Source of the DNA: Arthrobotrys musiformis
Lineage: Eukaryota; Ascomycota; Orbiliomycetes; Orbiliales; Orbiliaceae
Reading direction: 5' to 3'
Length of the DNA stretch: 64,000 bases
Assembly: GCA_036971715.1 (NCBI GenBank)
Contig: JAVHJL010000012.1
Location: 1,550,001-1,614,000 of the forward strand
Shown: one piece after another, positions 21,310 to 30,425 of the stretch
Layout: every line of letters starts with the position of its first letter
How positions within the stretch are numbered: position 1 is the stretch's first letter
Notes under the pieces: generated by a model
Told to the model about the DNA's origin: nothing
The model's database searches: none
The model's input: only the letters and a program-made list of their open reading frames with translations
Position numbers and translations under genes: made by a program

Positions 21310-22377
21310 ACTGAGAATGTTTTTATAACGAGGTCTTGACGGAACGATTTACGGCTTTGCGACGTCCGTTGTTTGCGATATTGATTGATTTACACAAGGC
21401 CTTTGACAGAGTAGATAGAAATGATTTTTGGATTAAGTTGGAATCTTTAGGGGCTAAGGGGTTATTATTTAGATTGTTAAAGTTGCTATACCAGTTTACT
21501 TTTGCTACGATACGTACGATAAATTCAAATTCGACACCGAGTTTTTCGAATCCGATTCCAATAATGCCTGGCGTCCTGCAAGGAGACCCGCTTTCCCCGC
21601 TCCTTTTTATTCTATACATCCACGAATCAACTTCTGGAGATAGGGACGATCCGACTTTATGTGGAATACCTATTCCGCAATTGGCCTGAGCAGATGATAT
21701 CATTATTTTTTCTAAGTCATTGGAGGGTTTGACTCGGAATTTACAGAGTTGATTTCTTAAACAAAAAATATGAAATTATGCATTAACTTTGGGAAGACTT
21801 ATGGTATTATTTTGGGTTATGGTGATGGGGTAGAGGTTTCGTTTTTGGTTATCTAATATGGAGGAGAAGAGTTTAAGGTGGAGTTTAAGAAGTCGGTCAA
21901 ATATATTGGAGTTAAAATCAAAGAAGGAGCATGGGATAATACTGATCATCTGGAAGGAAAAATTAGTTCAGTGAAGAAGGGGGTTATGGTCTACATGTTT
22001 TGCGAAAACATCTTTTTGTTACTTTGGCAAAGGCTTACCTCAATATGTTTACAGCGTTGATCGACCACAACTTTTAACTTTTCATTTGCGGCAGAAATAT
22101 TTTTTTGATTGTGGACGAAAATTTGAGGGTGAGATGGATGTTGTTCAGTTGAACTATATACGAAGAGCACTGGGTATTTGCCAGTGGACTAATTCGGTAA
22201 TTTCTGTCACTAGAGCAGAAACTGGGTGGTTGAAGGCTTCTCAAAGGATATTGGTTTTTGCGGCAAGGTTCTTTTGTCGTGTTGCAAGAGTTCTAGAAAC
22301 GAGATTGGTTAGATTGGCTTATATGGATTCTTTGGAGTTGGCGGATTCCAATGGATGTGGATGGCTCGGTAACAACG
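21310..22377 (+). pseudogene. Non-LTR retrotransposon (LINE) reverse transcriptase relic
   Basis: 21336-21689 carries non-LTR RT motifs: FAILIDLHKAFDRVDR (palm, first Asp), GVLQGDPLSPLLFILYI, and Ala-Asp-Asp (21691-21699) directly after an in-frame TGA at 21687-21689. Phe or Trp is usual at that position, so TGG-to-TGA is likely. A further frame has FKKSVKYIGVKIKEGAWDN (thumb region, about 21880) and another the C-terminal part (QLNYIRRALGI, ETGWLKASQR). No 5' ORF, poly-A tail or target duplication found. At least four breaks, so inactive. Confidence 0.75.
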
Positions 22378-22757
22378 TTAATTAATATCCGCTATATAAG
22401 AACCAAATCCGTAGTCTAAGCTAAGACCAACTTCAAAAGATTCCATAACCAGCCTGCATACCTCCGCTGCCACAACTTCCTCTTGATCTAATAAAGTCTG
22501 CAAATTAAGGTTATGTTCGAACCTAATTCATTGAAGCGTTCGATCCGAGAGATGAGGCCATTGTTCGTTTTGAAGCATCTCTAGCATATCAGCTTATCAA
22601 TATCCGCTCTTTCTCATATCACTGATTTGGGCGACGAAAGAAGTATCATTATAGTATTTTAAAATATTATTTTAAGTGTTCTTCACCACTCTAACCTTGG
22701 AACTAAAGGGAACTCCCCATTCTTTAAATCATCAATAAAAGGTAATTCTTTTAGGAA
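22378..22757 (-). pseudogene. Decayed transposase-like gene, second part (split by copia)
   Basis: Read on the minus strand after removal of the copia element, this continues the frame of 30563-30426 without a shift. It has an FKEWGVPFSSK segment, an 'ADMLEMLQNEQWPHLSDRT' motif and 'EEVVAAEVCRLV', ending at TAA 22380-22378. The motif order (helix-turn-helix, Lys-Glu-Trp-Gly, WPHLS) resembles N-terminal domains of fungal transposases. Several stops (TGA, TAA) lie at positions where Arg (CGA) or Gln (CAA) would fit. Its 3' end abuts the LINE relic. Confidence 0.55.
22753..22757 (+). repeat. Target-site duplication AGGAA, left copy
   Basis: AGGAA immediately before the 5' LTR; the same five bases follow the 3' LTR at 30426-30430. 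Five bp is the usual copia length. Confidence 0.95.
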
Positions 22758-22957
22758 TGTTGGAGTTATATGCGCAAGGCACCCTAAGCCGGATCATTCA
22801 TACGGTAAGGCATACGTGGCCTATGGGCCACGTAGGCCTACTATTAAGTAGACCTACAGCTCCAGGCCTATAGCCTCAGAGATAATTATCTACATGACCT
22901 ACATACATACCATCTATAAGCTTCATATACGTATGGCTACGCAGATACACACTCACA
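22758..22957 (+). repeat. 5' LTR of copia element
   Basis: 200 bp, TG..CA ends. Rich in palindromic words such as cctatgggccacgtaggcc. Directly after it, cgttatcagcacc (22958-22970) is where the primer-binding site should be; the matching tRNA was not determined. Confidence 0.93.
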
Positions 22958-23098
22958 CGTTATCAGCACCAGCTTGCTCCTCGAACAGCATACTACAGGA
23001 GATTTACCCTACGACGTACCCTGGAAAACGTCGTCTTCCATACATGTTAATACCGCATTCTATTGCATAACTTCCGGATCCGTAACCCCTACACCAAC

Positions 23099-25960
23099 AT
23101 GTCGTGGTCTGATGTCAAGCGCCTCGAGGCTGATGGCTCTAACTACTATGCATGGCTCGAGGGCATCAAGGATTACCTTGGTACCCAGAATAAGTGTGGT
23201 TACGTACTGGGTGCCTCCATTAGGGGTATGGGCCCTCCGAAACCTGAGTCGGACCTTCAGTCCCTGACGGCACTGGATAAGTGGCTACTTGCCAACAACA
23301 CAGCCGCATGGTGCATCAGGTCCTCAGTACATGACGCCATACAACCCCTTCTACACGGCCTAGAGCCCTATAAGATGCTCGAAGCCCTCAGAACCAGGTT
23401 CCAGCCTGACAGTCAATCTCTAGTAAACGTACTTGAAAACAAGTTACGCATACTCACATTAAGGCCTAATGGCAGTGCCTATGCCCTAGTATTGGACTAC
23501 TTCGAACGCGTTAATAACGTACAGAAGGAACGTCGTGCCGCGGCTGAGGGGGGTTTCGATGATAACCTCTTGGTCACTACGGCCCTAGGAGCACTATTGG
23601 GACCAGCCAATGACCTCAGAACCTTTTACTCACGTCTATTCATAAGCAGCACCTTCGAGGACCTCAAACGGTACACCTATGGCCACCTAAAGGACTACAT
23701 GCTCAGAACCCTCATAGTAGAGCGGAATGCTGTAGAATCCCGGCAGGCTATCAAACGGAAGGGTAACCGTACAGGCAGTACTGGTAATAACAGTGGGGGA
23801 TCCTCGGAGACAGTTGTGAATGCAGCCTATTCAGGCCAGCATAGTAACAAGAGAAAGACGGGTACCAATCAGTCGGGTGACCAAGATTCCAAGCGTCAGC
23901 GTATAGATCAGAACGCATCCTCCCAAGACCCATCAGGCAGTTCCGGCAGAAGGCCTAGGCAGGTATATCCTCCTTGCCCTAAGTGTAAGCGAACGAACCA
24001 TAGCGTGGAGAAATGTAGGGATGAGGAGTTTAGACGTATGGCCGCTGAGAGAGCCGCAGCCAAGAAGGCTAGCGGTAATACTGGCAATAAAGAGGGTTCC
24101 CAAGGGAAACCAACTCTTCACACCTATCCTGATAGTTCCGATCCCCTTGTAGGCGTGGGCGTGTTCAGGGCTACAGTTACCCGGTCATGCATAACTCGTA
24201 TAACTGGTTCGATACATGCATCACCAGCACTGGCAAAATGGTATATAGACTCTGGAGCTAGTGACTGGATCTGTAATGACCGAACTCAGTACACATCTAA
24301 ATCCTATAGGACCTTCGATATTCCTCGCATCATCAGCCTCGGTGATGACTCTCAAGTGGATGCATTAGGGCGTGGGACTATCATGATTGAGACCCCTACG
24401 TGCTATCTGGAAGTTCATAACGTCTTATACGCTCCTAATATGGCCATCAACCTATGCTCGGTAGACAGGCTAATGGAAAGAGACATAGGCGTACATTTCC
24501 TACCACGCAGGAAAGTTATCAGAGAAAAGGAGGGATTCGTAGTAGCCGAACCAGCATGGGATTCCTCAGTAAACCTGTATGTCCTTCAGAGTATGAATCA
24601 TATCGCTCCAACGGCTACCGCGACCCCACAATCGTCAGTTGAGGAGTTCATCGTACTGGCGACAAGGACTACGAACGAGAGAGAGGTACCTACGGAGACC
24701 AATGAGCTCATACGGTGGCACAGGAAACTGGGTCACTGTGGATGGAGGCTCACTCGTAGGATTATGGCTCAAGAGGGGGTGAAACTCGATCCCTCCTGGA
24801 AGGATCCGATATGTGAGCCATGCCTACTCGGGAAACAAACTATACATCGAAATCTGGAACCCACCAACGACAGAAAGGAACACCCTCTGGAGCGCATTCA
24901 CATCGACGTAATGGGGCCATTCCGTTCAGCATCCTTGCATAAACGCCACGTCGATACGACGAATCAGACTATGGCTGACGCGAAGTACATGCTAGAAATA
25001 GTAGACGACGCTACAGCTATGAAGTTTGTACGATTCTTCCCAAGCAGAACAGTCTTCAGGGACTACTTCATACAGTTCGTAACCGCAATGGAGGGTACCG
25101 TAGATCCCACAAGACGTGTCAAATCAGTACGACTAGATAACGCCAAGGAGTTCCTAGCAGAGGATATAAGGACTTTCTGTACAACGTACGGTATAGAAAT
25201 AGAACCGTCCGCTCCATACGCTCATGAGCAGAATGGAATGGCAGAAAGGACTATACGCCTTTTGAGGAAACTCGCAGGAACCATGCTCATAGAATCTGGC
25301 TTACCCGAAGTATTTTGGGCCGAAGCAATAAGGACAGCTGCCTTCATAAGCAATAGGCTGTATACCAGCAGGCGTACCGGGAAATCAGGGTCACAAGCTC
25401 TGGCACCTTATGAACTCTTCTATAAGAGGAAACCAGGCTACTCAAGATTACACCCATTCGGTTGCCTCGCGTATGTTCATATCCCTAAAGAGCAGCGTAG
25501 AAAGGAACTGGGAGGGCATAGAGCCTGGAAGGGTATCTTCCTAGGATATACTGCCACTGAGAAACAGTATCGGATTTGGAACCCTATCAAGAAAGTGATA
25601 TCCATCATAAGAGACGTCACCTTCGTGGATTCGTTCATGCTAGCGAGAGACGACTTCAGAGCCTACTTTCCTGATAGGAAGTATTGGAGGAAGCCTAACT
25701 CAGATACCAACATCTTACTTGAGGTACTGAAGGATCCTAAGGACTTACAGACCGTGAGGGATCTAGAGGAACGGCAACCGAAGAAATCACCTACTGGAAA
25801 TGAAGGTATAGCCGAAAAGGGAGTCACCAAGCAGCCCTCGCAGCAGCAGATAAACCAATTGGAACCCAGAGATGATAGTCCCCCACCCTTCATGGTGTTG
25901 ATCACTCCACCACAGAAGTTATACAACTCCAAGAGATCGCCAACGAAACAGTACCGGTGA
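23099..25960 (+). CDS. Copia Gag, protease and integrase polyprotein
   Basis: Start at ATG 23099 (context caacATGTCG); the frame is open 12 codons further upstream with another ATG at 23063. Gag: residues 1-280 with GSNYYAWLEGIKDYL near the start and a CCHC knuckle (CPKCKRTNHSVEKC, near 23975). Protease: WYIDSGASDWIC (24241-24276), active-site Asp-Ser-Gly. GAG pre-integrase: RWHRKLGHCGWR and ICEPCLLGK. Integrase DDE: IDVMGP, RLDNAKEF and QNGMAERT supply Asp, Asp and Glu. It stops at TGA 25958; RT follows in the -1 frame. This protein packages RNA, processes itself and inserts cDNA. Confidence 0.92.
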   Translation: MSWSDVKRLEADGSNYYAWLEGIKDYLGTQNKCGYVLGASIRGMGPPKPESDLQSLTALDKWLLANNTAAWCIRSSVHDAIQPLLHGLEPYKMLEALRTRFQPDSQSLVNVLENKLRILTLRPNGSAYALVLDYFERVNNVQKERRAAAEGGFDDNLLVTTALGALLGPANDLRTFYSRLFISSTFEDLKRYTYGHLKDYMLRTLIVERNAVESRQAIKRKGNRTGSTGNNSGGSSETVVNAAYSGQHSNKRKTGTNQSGDQDSKRQRIDQNASSQDPSGSSGRRPRQVYPPCPKCKRTNHSVEKCRDEEFRRMAAERAAAKKASGNTGNKEGSQGKPTLHTYPDSSDPLVGVGVFRATVTRSCITRITGSIHASPALAKWYIDSGASDWICNDRTQYTSKSYRTFDIPRIISLGDDSQVDALGRGTIMIETPTCYLEVHNVLYAPNMAINLCSVDRLMERDIGVHFLPRRKVIREKEGFVVAEPAWDSSVNLYVLQSMNHIAPTATATPQSSVEEFIVLATRTTNEREVPTETNELIRWHRKLGHCGWRLTRRIMAQEGVKLDPSWKDPICEPCLLGKQTIHRNLEPTNDRKEHPLERIHIDVMGPFRSASLHKRHVDTTNQTMADAKYMLEIVDDATAMKFVRFFPSRTVFRDYFIQFVTAMEGTVDPTRRVKSVRLDNAKEFLAEDIRTFCTTYGIEIEPSAPYAHEQNGMAERTIRLLRKLAGTMLIESGLPEVFWAEAIRTAAFISNRLYTSRRTGKSGSQALAPYELFYKRKPGYSRLHPFGCLAYVHIPKEQRRKELGGHRAWKGIFLGYTATEKQYRIWNPIKKVISIIRDVTFVDSFMLARDDFRAYFPDRKYWRKPNSDTNILLEVLKDPKDLQTVRDLEERQPKKSPTGNEGIAEKGVTKQPSQQQINQLEPRDDSPPPFMVLITPPQKLYNSKRSPTKQYR

Positions 25961-27369
25961 TTCCAACTACTGAACCCTCTGAAGAAGAACCCTCAAATTC
26001 ACCTATCCCTTCTGTAAGAAGAAGTAAACGATTAAGAAGGATACACTCTGCCAGGGCAGCCATAACCCGCACGATGGTACGCAATGGGGGGTTACCTGAT
26101 CTTTGGGTATGCTCCGCCTTAGCGAAAGGCTCATCATTCACTGTACCCTCATCCTTCAAAGAAGCCATGGCCTCACCTGAGGGGTCACTATGGCAGGAAG
26201 CAGTGAACAGAGAACTATCAGCTCAGGAGCAGAATGGATCCTGGATAGAAGTGACCGAATTGCCATACAAGACTAAACCCATGGGCAATCGGTGGGTATT
26301 CACCAAGAAGGAAGGAGGTGGAAACACGGTATTGCATAAGGGCGGATTAGTCATAAAGGGGTACGAACAACGCTATGGGATTCACTTCACCGAAACCTAC
26401 GCACCCGTGGTGAACCTGCGGACAGTGAGGGTTCTACTGGCCCTAGCGGCTACCCTTGATTGGGAGATACACCAAATGGACGTCAAGACCGCCTTCCTTA
26501 ACGCCACACTACCTGAGGCCGAACGAACGTACATGAAATTACCAGAAGGGTACAAGCCTAAGAGTAACGATGTAGTGGCCTTACTACTACTGAAATCACT
26601 ATACGGCCTCAAACAGGCCCCATACTTATGGAACGAGGATCTCAATGCGACCATCATGGCCAGCGACTTTCCGTTTCTGATGGAGCGTTCACCTGTTGAC
26701 GAGTGCCTGTATATGGGTGACGGTGTAATATTGGTTACCTACGTTGATGACCTACTAATCTTCGCCTCATGCCTGCAGAAGGTACAGAAGGTGAAGGATG
26801 CCCTAATGAAGAAGTACGAGATGAAGGACCTGCAGGAAGCGAAGAAGTTCCTAGGACTACGCATCAAGCGTGACCGGGCACGCCGAATCCTACGTATCGA
26901 TCAGGAAGACTACTGCAAAGCCATTCTAGAACGTTTTGGTATGCTTACGTCTAAACCTAGAAGCACACCCATGGATCCAGGCATGAGACTATCGAAGGGT
27001 GAGAGCTCTGAGATTCTCAATGCGGAGAATGCCCACATCTACAAAAGCTTGCTAGGCAGCCTAATGTATGCTGTACAAGGTAGTAGACCAGACATGGCAT
27101 TTACCGTATGCAAATTGGGCCAGTACGCTCATGAACCGCATGACGAACATTGGAATGCCATGATCTGGGCCTACCAGTACCTAGCAGGAACATATAAGGC
27201 CAGTCTTGAATATGGTGGTGAAGAAGTATCGTCGAAAGGCGTACTGATGGGCTTAACAGGCTACAGTGATGCAGACTGGGCTGAATGCTATGGTTCTGAA
27301 GAGATAGCTCGAAAATCTACTAGTGGATATCTATACACTAAGTGGAGCCGCAGTCTCGTGGTCGAGTAA
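25957..27369 (+). CDS. Copia reverse transcriptase and part of RNase H, -1 frame
   Basis: The frame is open from 25879; 25957 is a GTG, not a true start. RT motifs are complete: RWVFTKKE, VIKGYEQRYGIHFTETYAPV, IHQMDVKTAFLNA, SLYGLKQAPYLWN and the catalytic Tyr-Val-Asp-Asp (26740-26751). RNase H begins with YSDADWAECYG and reaches KSTSGYLYT, where a 2-bp loss (near 27340) puts the rest in another frame. The shift from the upstream ORF lies between 25879 and 25958, near a run of five C (25880s). It may be programmed or a mutation. Confidence 0.9.
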   Translation: MIPTTEPSEEEPSNSPIPSVRRSKRLRRIHSARAAITRTMVRNGGLPDLWVCSALAKGSSFTVPSSFKEAMASPEGSLWQEAVNRELSAQEQNGSWIEVTELPYKTKPMGNRWVFTKKEGGGNTVLHKGGLVIKGYEQRYGIHFTETYAPVVNLRTVRVLLALAATLDWEIHQMDVKTAFLNATLPEAERTYMKLPEGYKPKSNDVVALLLLKSLYGLKQAPYLWNEDLNATIMASDFPFLMERSPVDECLYMGDGVILVTYVDDLLIFASCLQKVQKVKDALMKKYEMKDLQEAKKFLGLRIKRDRARRILRIDQEDYCKAILERFGMLTSKPRSTPMDPGMRLSKGESSEILNAENAHIYKSLLGSLMYAVQGSRPDMAFTVCKLGQYAHEPHDEHWNAMIWAYQYLAGTYKASLEYGGEEVSSKGVLMGLTGYSDADWAECYGSEEIARKSTSGYLYTKWSRSLVVE

Positions 27370-27748
27370 GCTCCAGAACACTGTGGCCAAATCGTCTACA
27401 GAAGCAGAAGTCATAGCCTCAAATCACGCGGGCACTGAGGGGGTATGGTTGCGAAAGCTACTATCCTACTTAGGCCCTACATGCCTAGGCACCTTAACAG
27501 GGCCTACAATTCTCTATATGGATAACCTGAGTGCAATTACCATTAATACGACAGGAGGTAGTCAGCAGCGTACCAGGCACTATGACATAGCATACTTCTG
27601 GATTAGGGATAAGGTTAGAGACGGAACGTTCAAGTTGGAGTATATGGATACAAACAGGCTGGCATCCGATATTTGTAATAAGGCTCTGCCAAAGCCTAAG
27701 GCTGAGGTCCATACCAAGACTTTAGGCCTAGTTTTCACGAATCATTAA
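27323..27748 (+). pseudogene. Copia RNase H C-terminal part, frame-shifted
   Basis: The frame resumes with LSGAAVSWSSKLQ and contains KSSTEAEVIA, the MDNLSAI box and RTRHYDIAYFWIRD, the usual end of copia RNase H with catalytic Glu and Asp. It has no start of its own. With the preceding frameshift this copy cannot make full RNase H unless the shift is a sequencing error. Confidence 0.88.
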
Positions 27749-28134
27749 GTTTCCTTACCCGTCTTATTTAGTATTAATGGAATGAAGCTATGACTGAAAA
27801 CAAAGAGCCTATACTCCTAAGGGGACCGACGTGGAAAGCGTCTATTTAAATACAACAAAAACAACACAAAACCCAAAACTCCGTAATCCCAAAACAAAAG
27901 AAATATTCTTCCCTACGCCCACCCAACCATCCCTCTGTTACCAGAGTGCGTACTATAAAGTATAGGCATTAGTACGGGTTACTATTCACTTATATCAGCT
28001 TACGGGGGGAAACCTACGAGTCATCCACCCTATGGTGGCCAAGCGAAACCAGCATTATGCTGGTGGAACTGTTGGAGACTATAAGCCAGATATTAGTATA
28101 GATACCACGATACTAGGGATAGGAATAGGGTAAC
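27749..28134. other. Copia, non-coding gap after pol
   Basis: Start of the extra region between pol and the 3' LTR. No ORF on either strand. Confidence 0.5.
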
Positions 28135-28953
28135 CTACGCATTTACTCTCGTCAGAACAGTTTGGATATCCCTATGAAGGGTACCCAGATCCACGGGGGG
28201 AGCACCGCCAACACCAGCACCACGGATATCCCGTACTTCTTGCTGAAGTATGGTCAAATCCACGCGAGGATTACCAGGAATCCCCGCACCACGACTACGC
28301 TCCACACGATCTGCAATATTCGTGAGGGTAGGGTAATTCACGGTACCGCCAGGGCCGTGATACCCTACTCCGTTCAGATCGTCAAAACGCCTATTTAAGG
28401 CGGCTATAGAAGGCCTAATAGGCCCAGGAGCACCAGGAGCAGGCAGATGACCCAAACCATGCATATCCACCATGACCTGAGCCAAGTCCGACAGGTCAGG
28501 CGGATTATGGTTAGCCACAGCCGCGATACCGGGACCTCGGATATCATTGACGTCTATTAGAACGTCTCGGAGGTCTAGGCGGGGCAAAACAATAGCCGGC
28601 GCATTGCCACGGATATCATTAGCGGCGTTATCCGCTGCCGCAGTTATAAATGCCTGGTCGGCAGCCGTAAGGCCACCGCCTACTACTGGTGGTGGTGGGG
28701 GTGGTGGCGGAGGTGGCGGAGGCGGCGGAGGTGGAGCTGCTAAGGCGGCAGCCAGCTGAGCTGCGAGGAAGGTAGGATTGAGGTTATTTGGGAGATGGGG
28801 GAATTGCCCTATGGCGTTTCCAGCCGCATCAACCGGGGACCACATAACCCCCTGGACTATACAGTCATTCGAGACAGGGGGGGGACCGCCTAAGGCGGCG
28901 GGAACGGTACCGATTCTGGGGTGTACCGAGGTGAGGGGAGGTGCAAGCTGCAA
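28135..28953 (-). CDS. Antisense ORF B in copia: proline-rich protein with six internal repeats
   Basis: 272 codons on the strand opposite to pol. Residues 74-89 are 16 consecutive prolines. From residue about 111 to the end there are six imperfect repeats of 23-28 residues with a core like DIRG.G followed by a Pro/Val-Asp-Leu and a Leu-rich heptad: NDIRGNAP, NDIRGPGI, DMHGLGHL, DDLNGVGY, SRGAGIPG, RDIRGAGV. The part before the prolines is Pro/Ala-rich. The frame starts 60 bp before the end of antisense ORF A and is probably its continuation after a frameshift between 28893 and 28978. The first codon listed is TTG, not a real start. Function unknown; it could be a scaffold or coiled multimer. 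Confidence 0.6.
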   Translation of the reverse strand: MQLAPPLTSVHPRIGTVPAALGGPPPVSNDCIVQGVMWSPVDAAGNAIGQFPHLPNNLNPTFLAAQLAAALAAPPPPPPPPPPPPPPPPVVGGGLTAADQAFITAAADNAANDIRGNAPAIVLPRLDLRDVLIDVNDIRGPGIAAVANHNPPDLSDLAQVMVDMHGLGHLPAPGAPGPIRPSIAALNRRFDDLNGVGYHGPGGTVNYPTLTNIADRVERSRGAGIPGNPRVDLTILQQEVRDIRGAGVGGAPPVDLGTLHRDIQTVLTRVNA

Positions 28954-29123
28954 GGGGTACCTGAGCGCGTACAGCCCTCACATTTACCGTTCTGGCTACT
29001 GGGGGCAACGTAACAGTGCCTATTACTACTCTGACAATCCTGGCAGGGTATGGCGGCCTCATACATATTGGGATCCGCAAGGATGTTGTTGGCGCGATTG
29101 GCAGCGGCAGCAGCACCAGCCAT
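28890..29123 (-). CDS. Antisense ORF A in copia: six-cysteine zinc-cluster-like protein
   Basis: ATG at 29123 starts a 77-codon ORF (MAGAAAAANRANN..). Cysteines 27, 30, 37, 48, 51 and 58 have spacing CX2CX6CX10CX2CX6C, which fits the fungal Zn2Cys6 binuclear cluster. The segment CEGCTRSGTPCSL resembles the second half of that domain, but the basic residues normally found between Cys2 and Cys3 are missing (QSSNRH). ORF B follows in another frame. A TATA-like box lies 130 bp upstream. The frame is open another 76 codons upstream without an ATG at a plausible position. A regulatory or nucleic-acid-binding role is an inference from spacing only. Confidence 0.6.
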   Translation of the reverse strand: MAGAAAAANRANNILADPNMYEAAIPCQDCQSSNRHCYVAPSSQNGKCEGCTRSGTPCSLHLPSPRYTPESVPFPPP

Positions 29124-29251
29124 GATGACAGCGTACTTATAAATAAGGGTACGAAAGAGTGGCCAAATAAAATTTAATAGAGAATAAATGGTGGAGATGT
29201 GAGACGTAAGGATGATGGAGAAAAGGCCTACTAGCGGTGGGCATAGGGCAG

Positions 29252-29259
29252 TATTTATA
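29252..29259 (-). promoter_or_regulatory. TATA-like box for antisense ORF A
   Basis: TATAAATA on the minus strand, about 130 bp before the ATG at 29123. A second TATTTATA-like word lies about 20 bp before that ATG. Position fits a core promoter; no expression evidence. Confidence 0.4.
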
Positions 29260-30226
29260 CACCTCCCTCCCTCCCTATTAAAGTATCCATAAGCTTCTGG
29301 AACGGTTACTACTATACTCACTACACTATAGAACTCATGATGCTCATACAAGAAGCTTGCACCTTGAGACGGGGAAGCGCATACATGACCTGCAGAAGCG
29401 CTATAGCATTATGTTAGGAAAGGCCTAGAACGTCATGATGAAAGTAGTCATGAATGCAGTCATGAAACGTCTAGAACACTACAACATAACAGCGTATACG
29501 CCTCAGGGATGATACCGCAACCTGAAACCCATTATATAACCTTGATAGAAGAGCTCGCCACAAGGTCACAAACATCATAAGACATAAGGGCTGCCGCGCT
29601 GAGCCCCATAGGGCTGCTCAGTCGTGGGGGTTCTGGGCCCTATAGTCATTCAAGCCTACCAACGTATGAACGTATGAAATCATGCTTGAAACGTTGGGTT
29701 ATAGAGGGCAATGACCTGTTAGACGGCATAATATTAAGACGGGGCCAGACGTAAGGCTATGAGTTAGTAGGCACAGCGTCTAAATAGACGACTGAAACAT
29801 CCCATCATACATACGCCCGTACCGCTAACAGAAGAAACAAACTATGCAAGGCGGTATATAATAAGTTGGTAGATACAGCGTTTGAGAAGACGTCTGTTAT
29901 GCCCTACCGCTTATACGCCGTACTAACTAGTACTCAAACGTACGTGTTAGAACACGTATCCCTTCGTGCGGAACAGATGGAGGCTTTTCCTGAACATCTA
30001 TGAAATCTAGAACTCAGGTTTTTGATGCCGAAGAACAACCTATAGGATCACTGGCGGCACAGCAGATGATGGCATAGCCTGCATGACGTCATAAAATCCT
30101 GAGGTACTCTTGCTATCATTCCGAAGGGGCCTATAGAACGTATTTCATACGCATAGGTGGCATATAGTGGTATGAGTGCTATAGCCTTACCACCAACCGC
30201 TCTATGGGCTACGGCGCAAAACGGGG
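29260..30226. other. Copia, non-coding region before the 3' LTR
   Basis: No ORF supported. The last bases before the LTR (gcgcaaaacgggg, 30214-30226) are purine-rich and may serve as the polypurine tract. Confidence 0.4.
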
Positions 30227-30425
30227 TGTTGGAGTTATATGCGCAAGGCGCCCTAAGCCGGATCATTCATATGGTAAGGCATACGTGGCCTATGGGCCAC
30301 GTAGGCCTACTATTAAGTAGACCTACAGCCCAGGCCTATAGCCTCAGAGATAATTATCTACATGACCTACATACATACCATCTATAAGCTTCATATACGT
30401 ATGGCTACGCGGATACACACTCACA
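30227..30425 (+). repeat. 3' LTR of copia element
   Basis: 199 bp. Versus the 5' LTR: ggcGccc for ggcAccc, cataTgg for cataCgg, gcGgat for gcAgat, and one base missing in agc(t)ccagg. Followed by AGGAA (30426-30430). Confidence 0.95.

Larger units (their letters stand above)
22758..30425 (+). mobile_element. Ty1/copia LTR retrotransposon, nearly complete, with extra 3' region
   Basis: LTRs (200 and 199 bp) begin TGTTGG and end CTCACA, flanked by AGGAA duplications. Internal order is gag, protease, integrase, RT, RNase H, the Ty1/copia order. LTRs differ by three transitions and one deleted base, so insertion is fairly recent. Two frameshifts interrupt pol. Pol ends at 27748 but the 3' LTR begins at 30227, leaving about 2.5 kb that carries antisense ORFs. 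The element is 7.67 kb, longer than a usual copia of about 5 kb. It inserted into a transposase-like gene. Confidence 0.95.

Noticed and set aside
28547..28759. Plus-strand poly-Gly ORF inside copia
   Set aside because: Complement of the poly-Pro codons of antisense ORF B; short, no other support.
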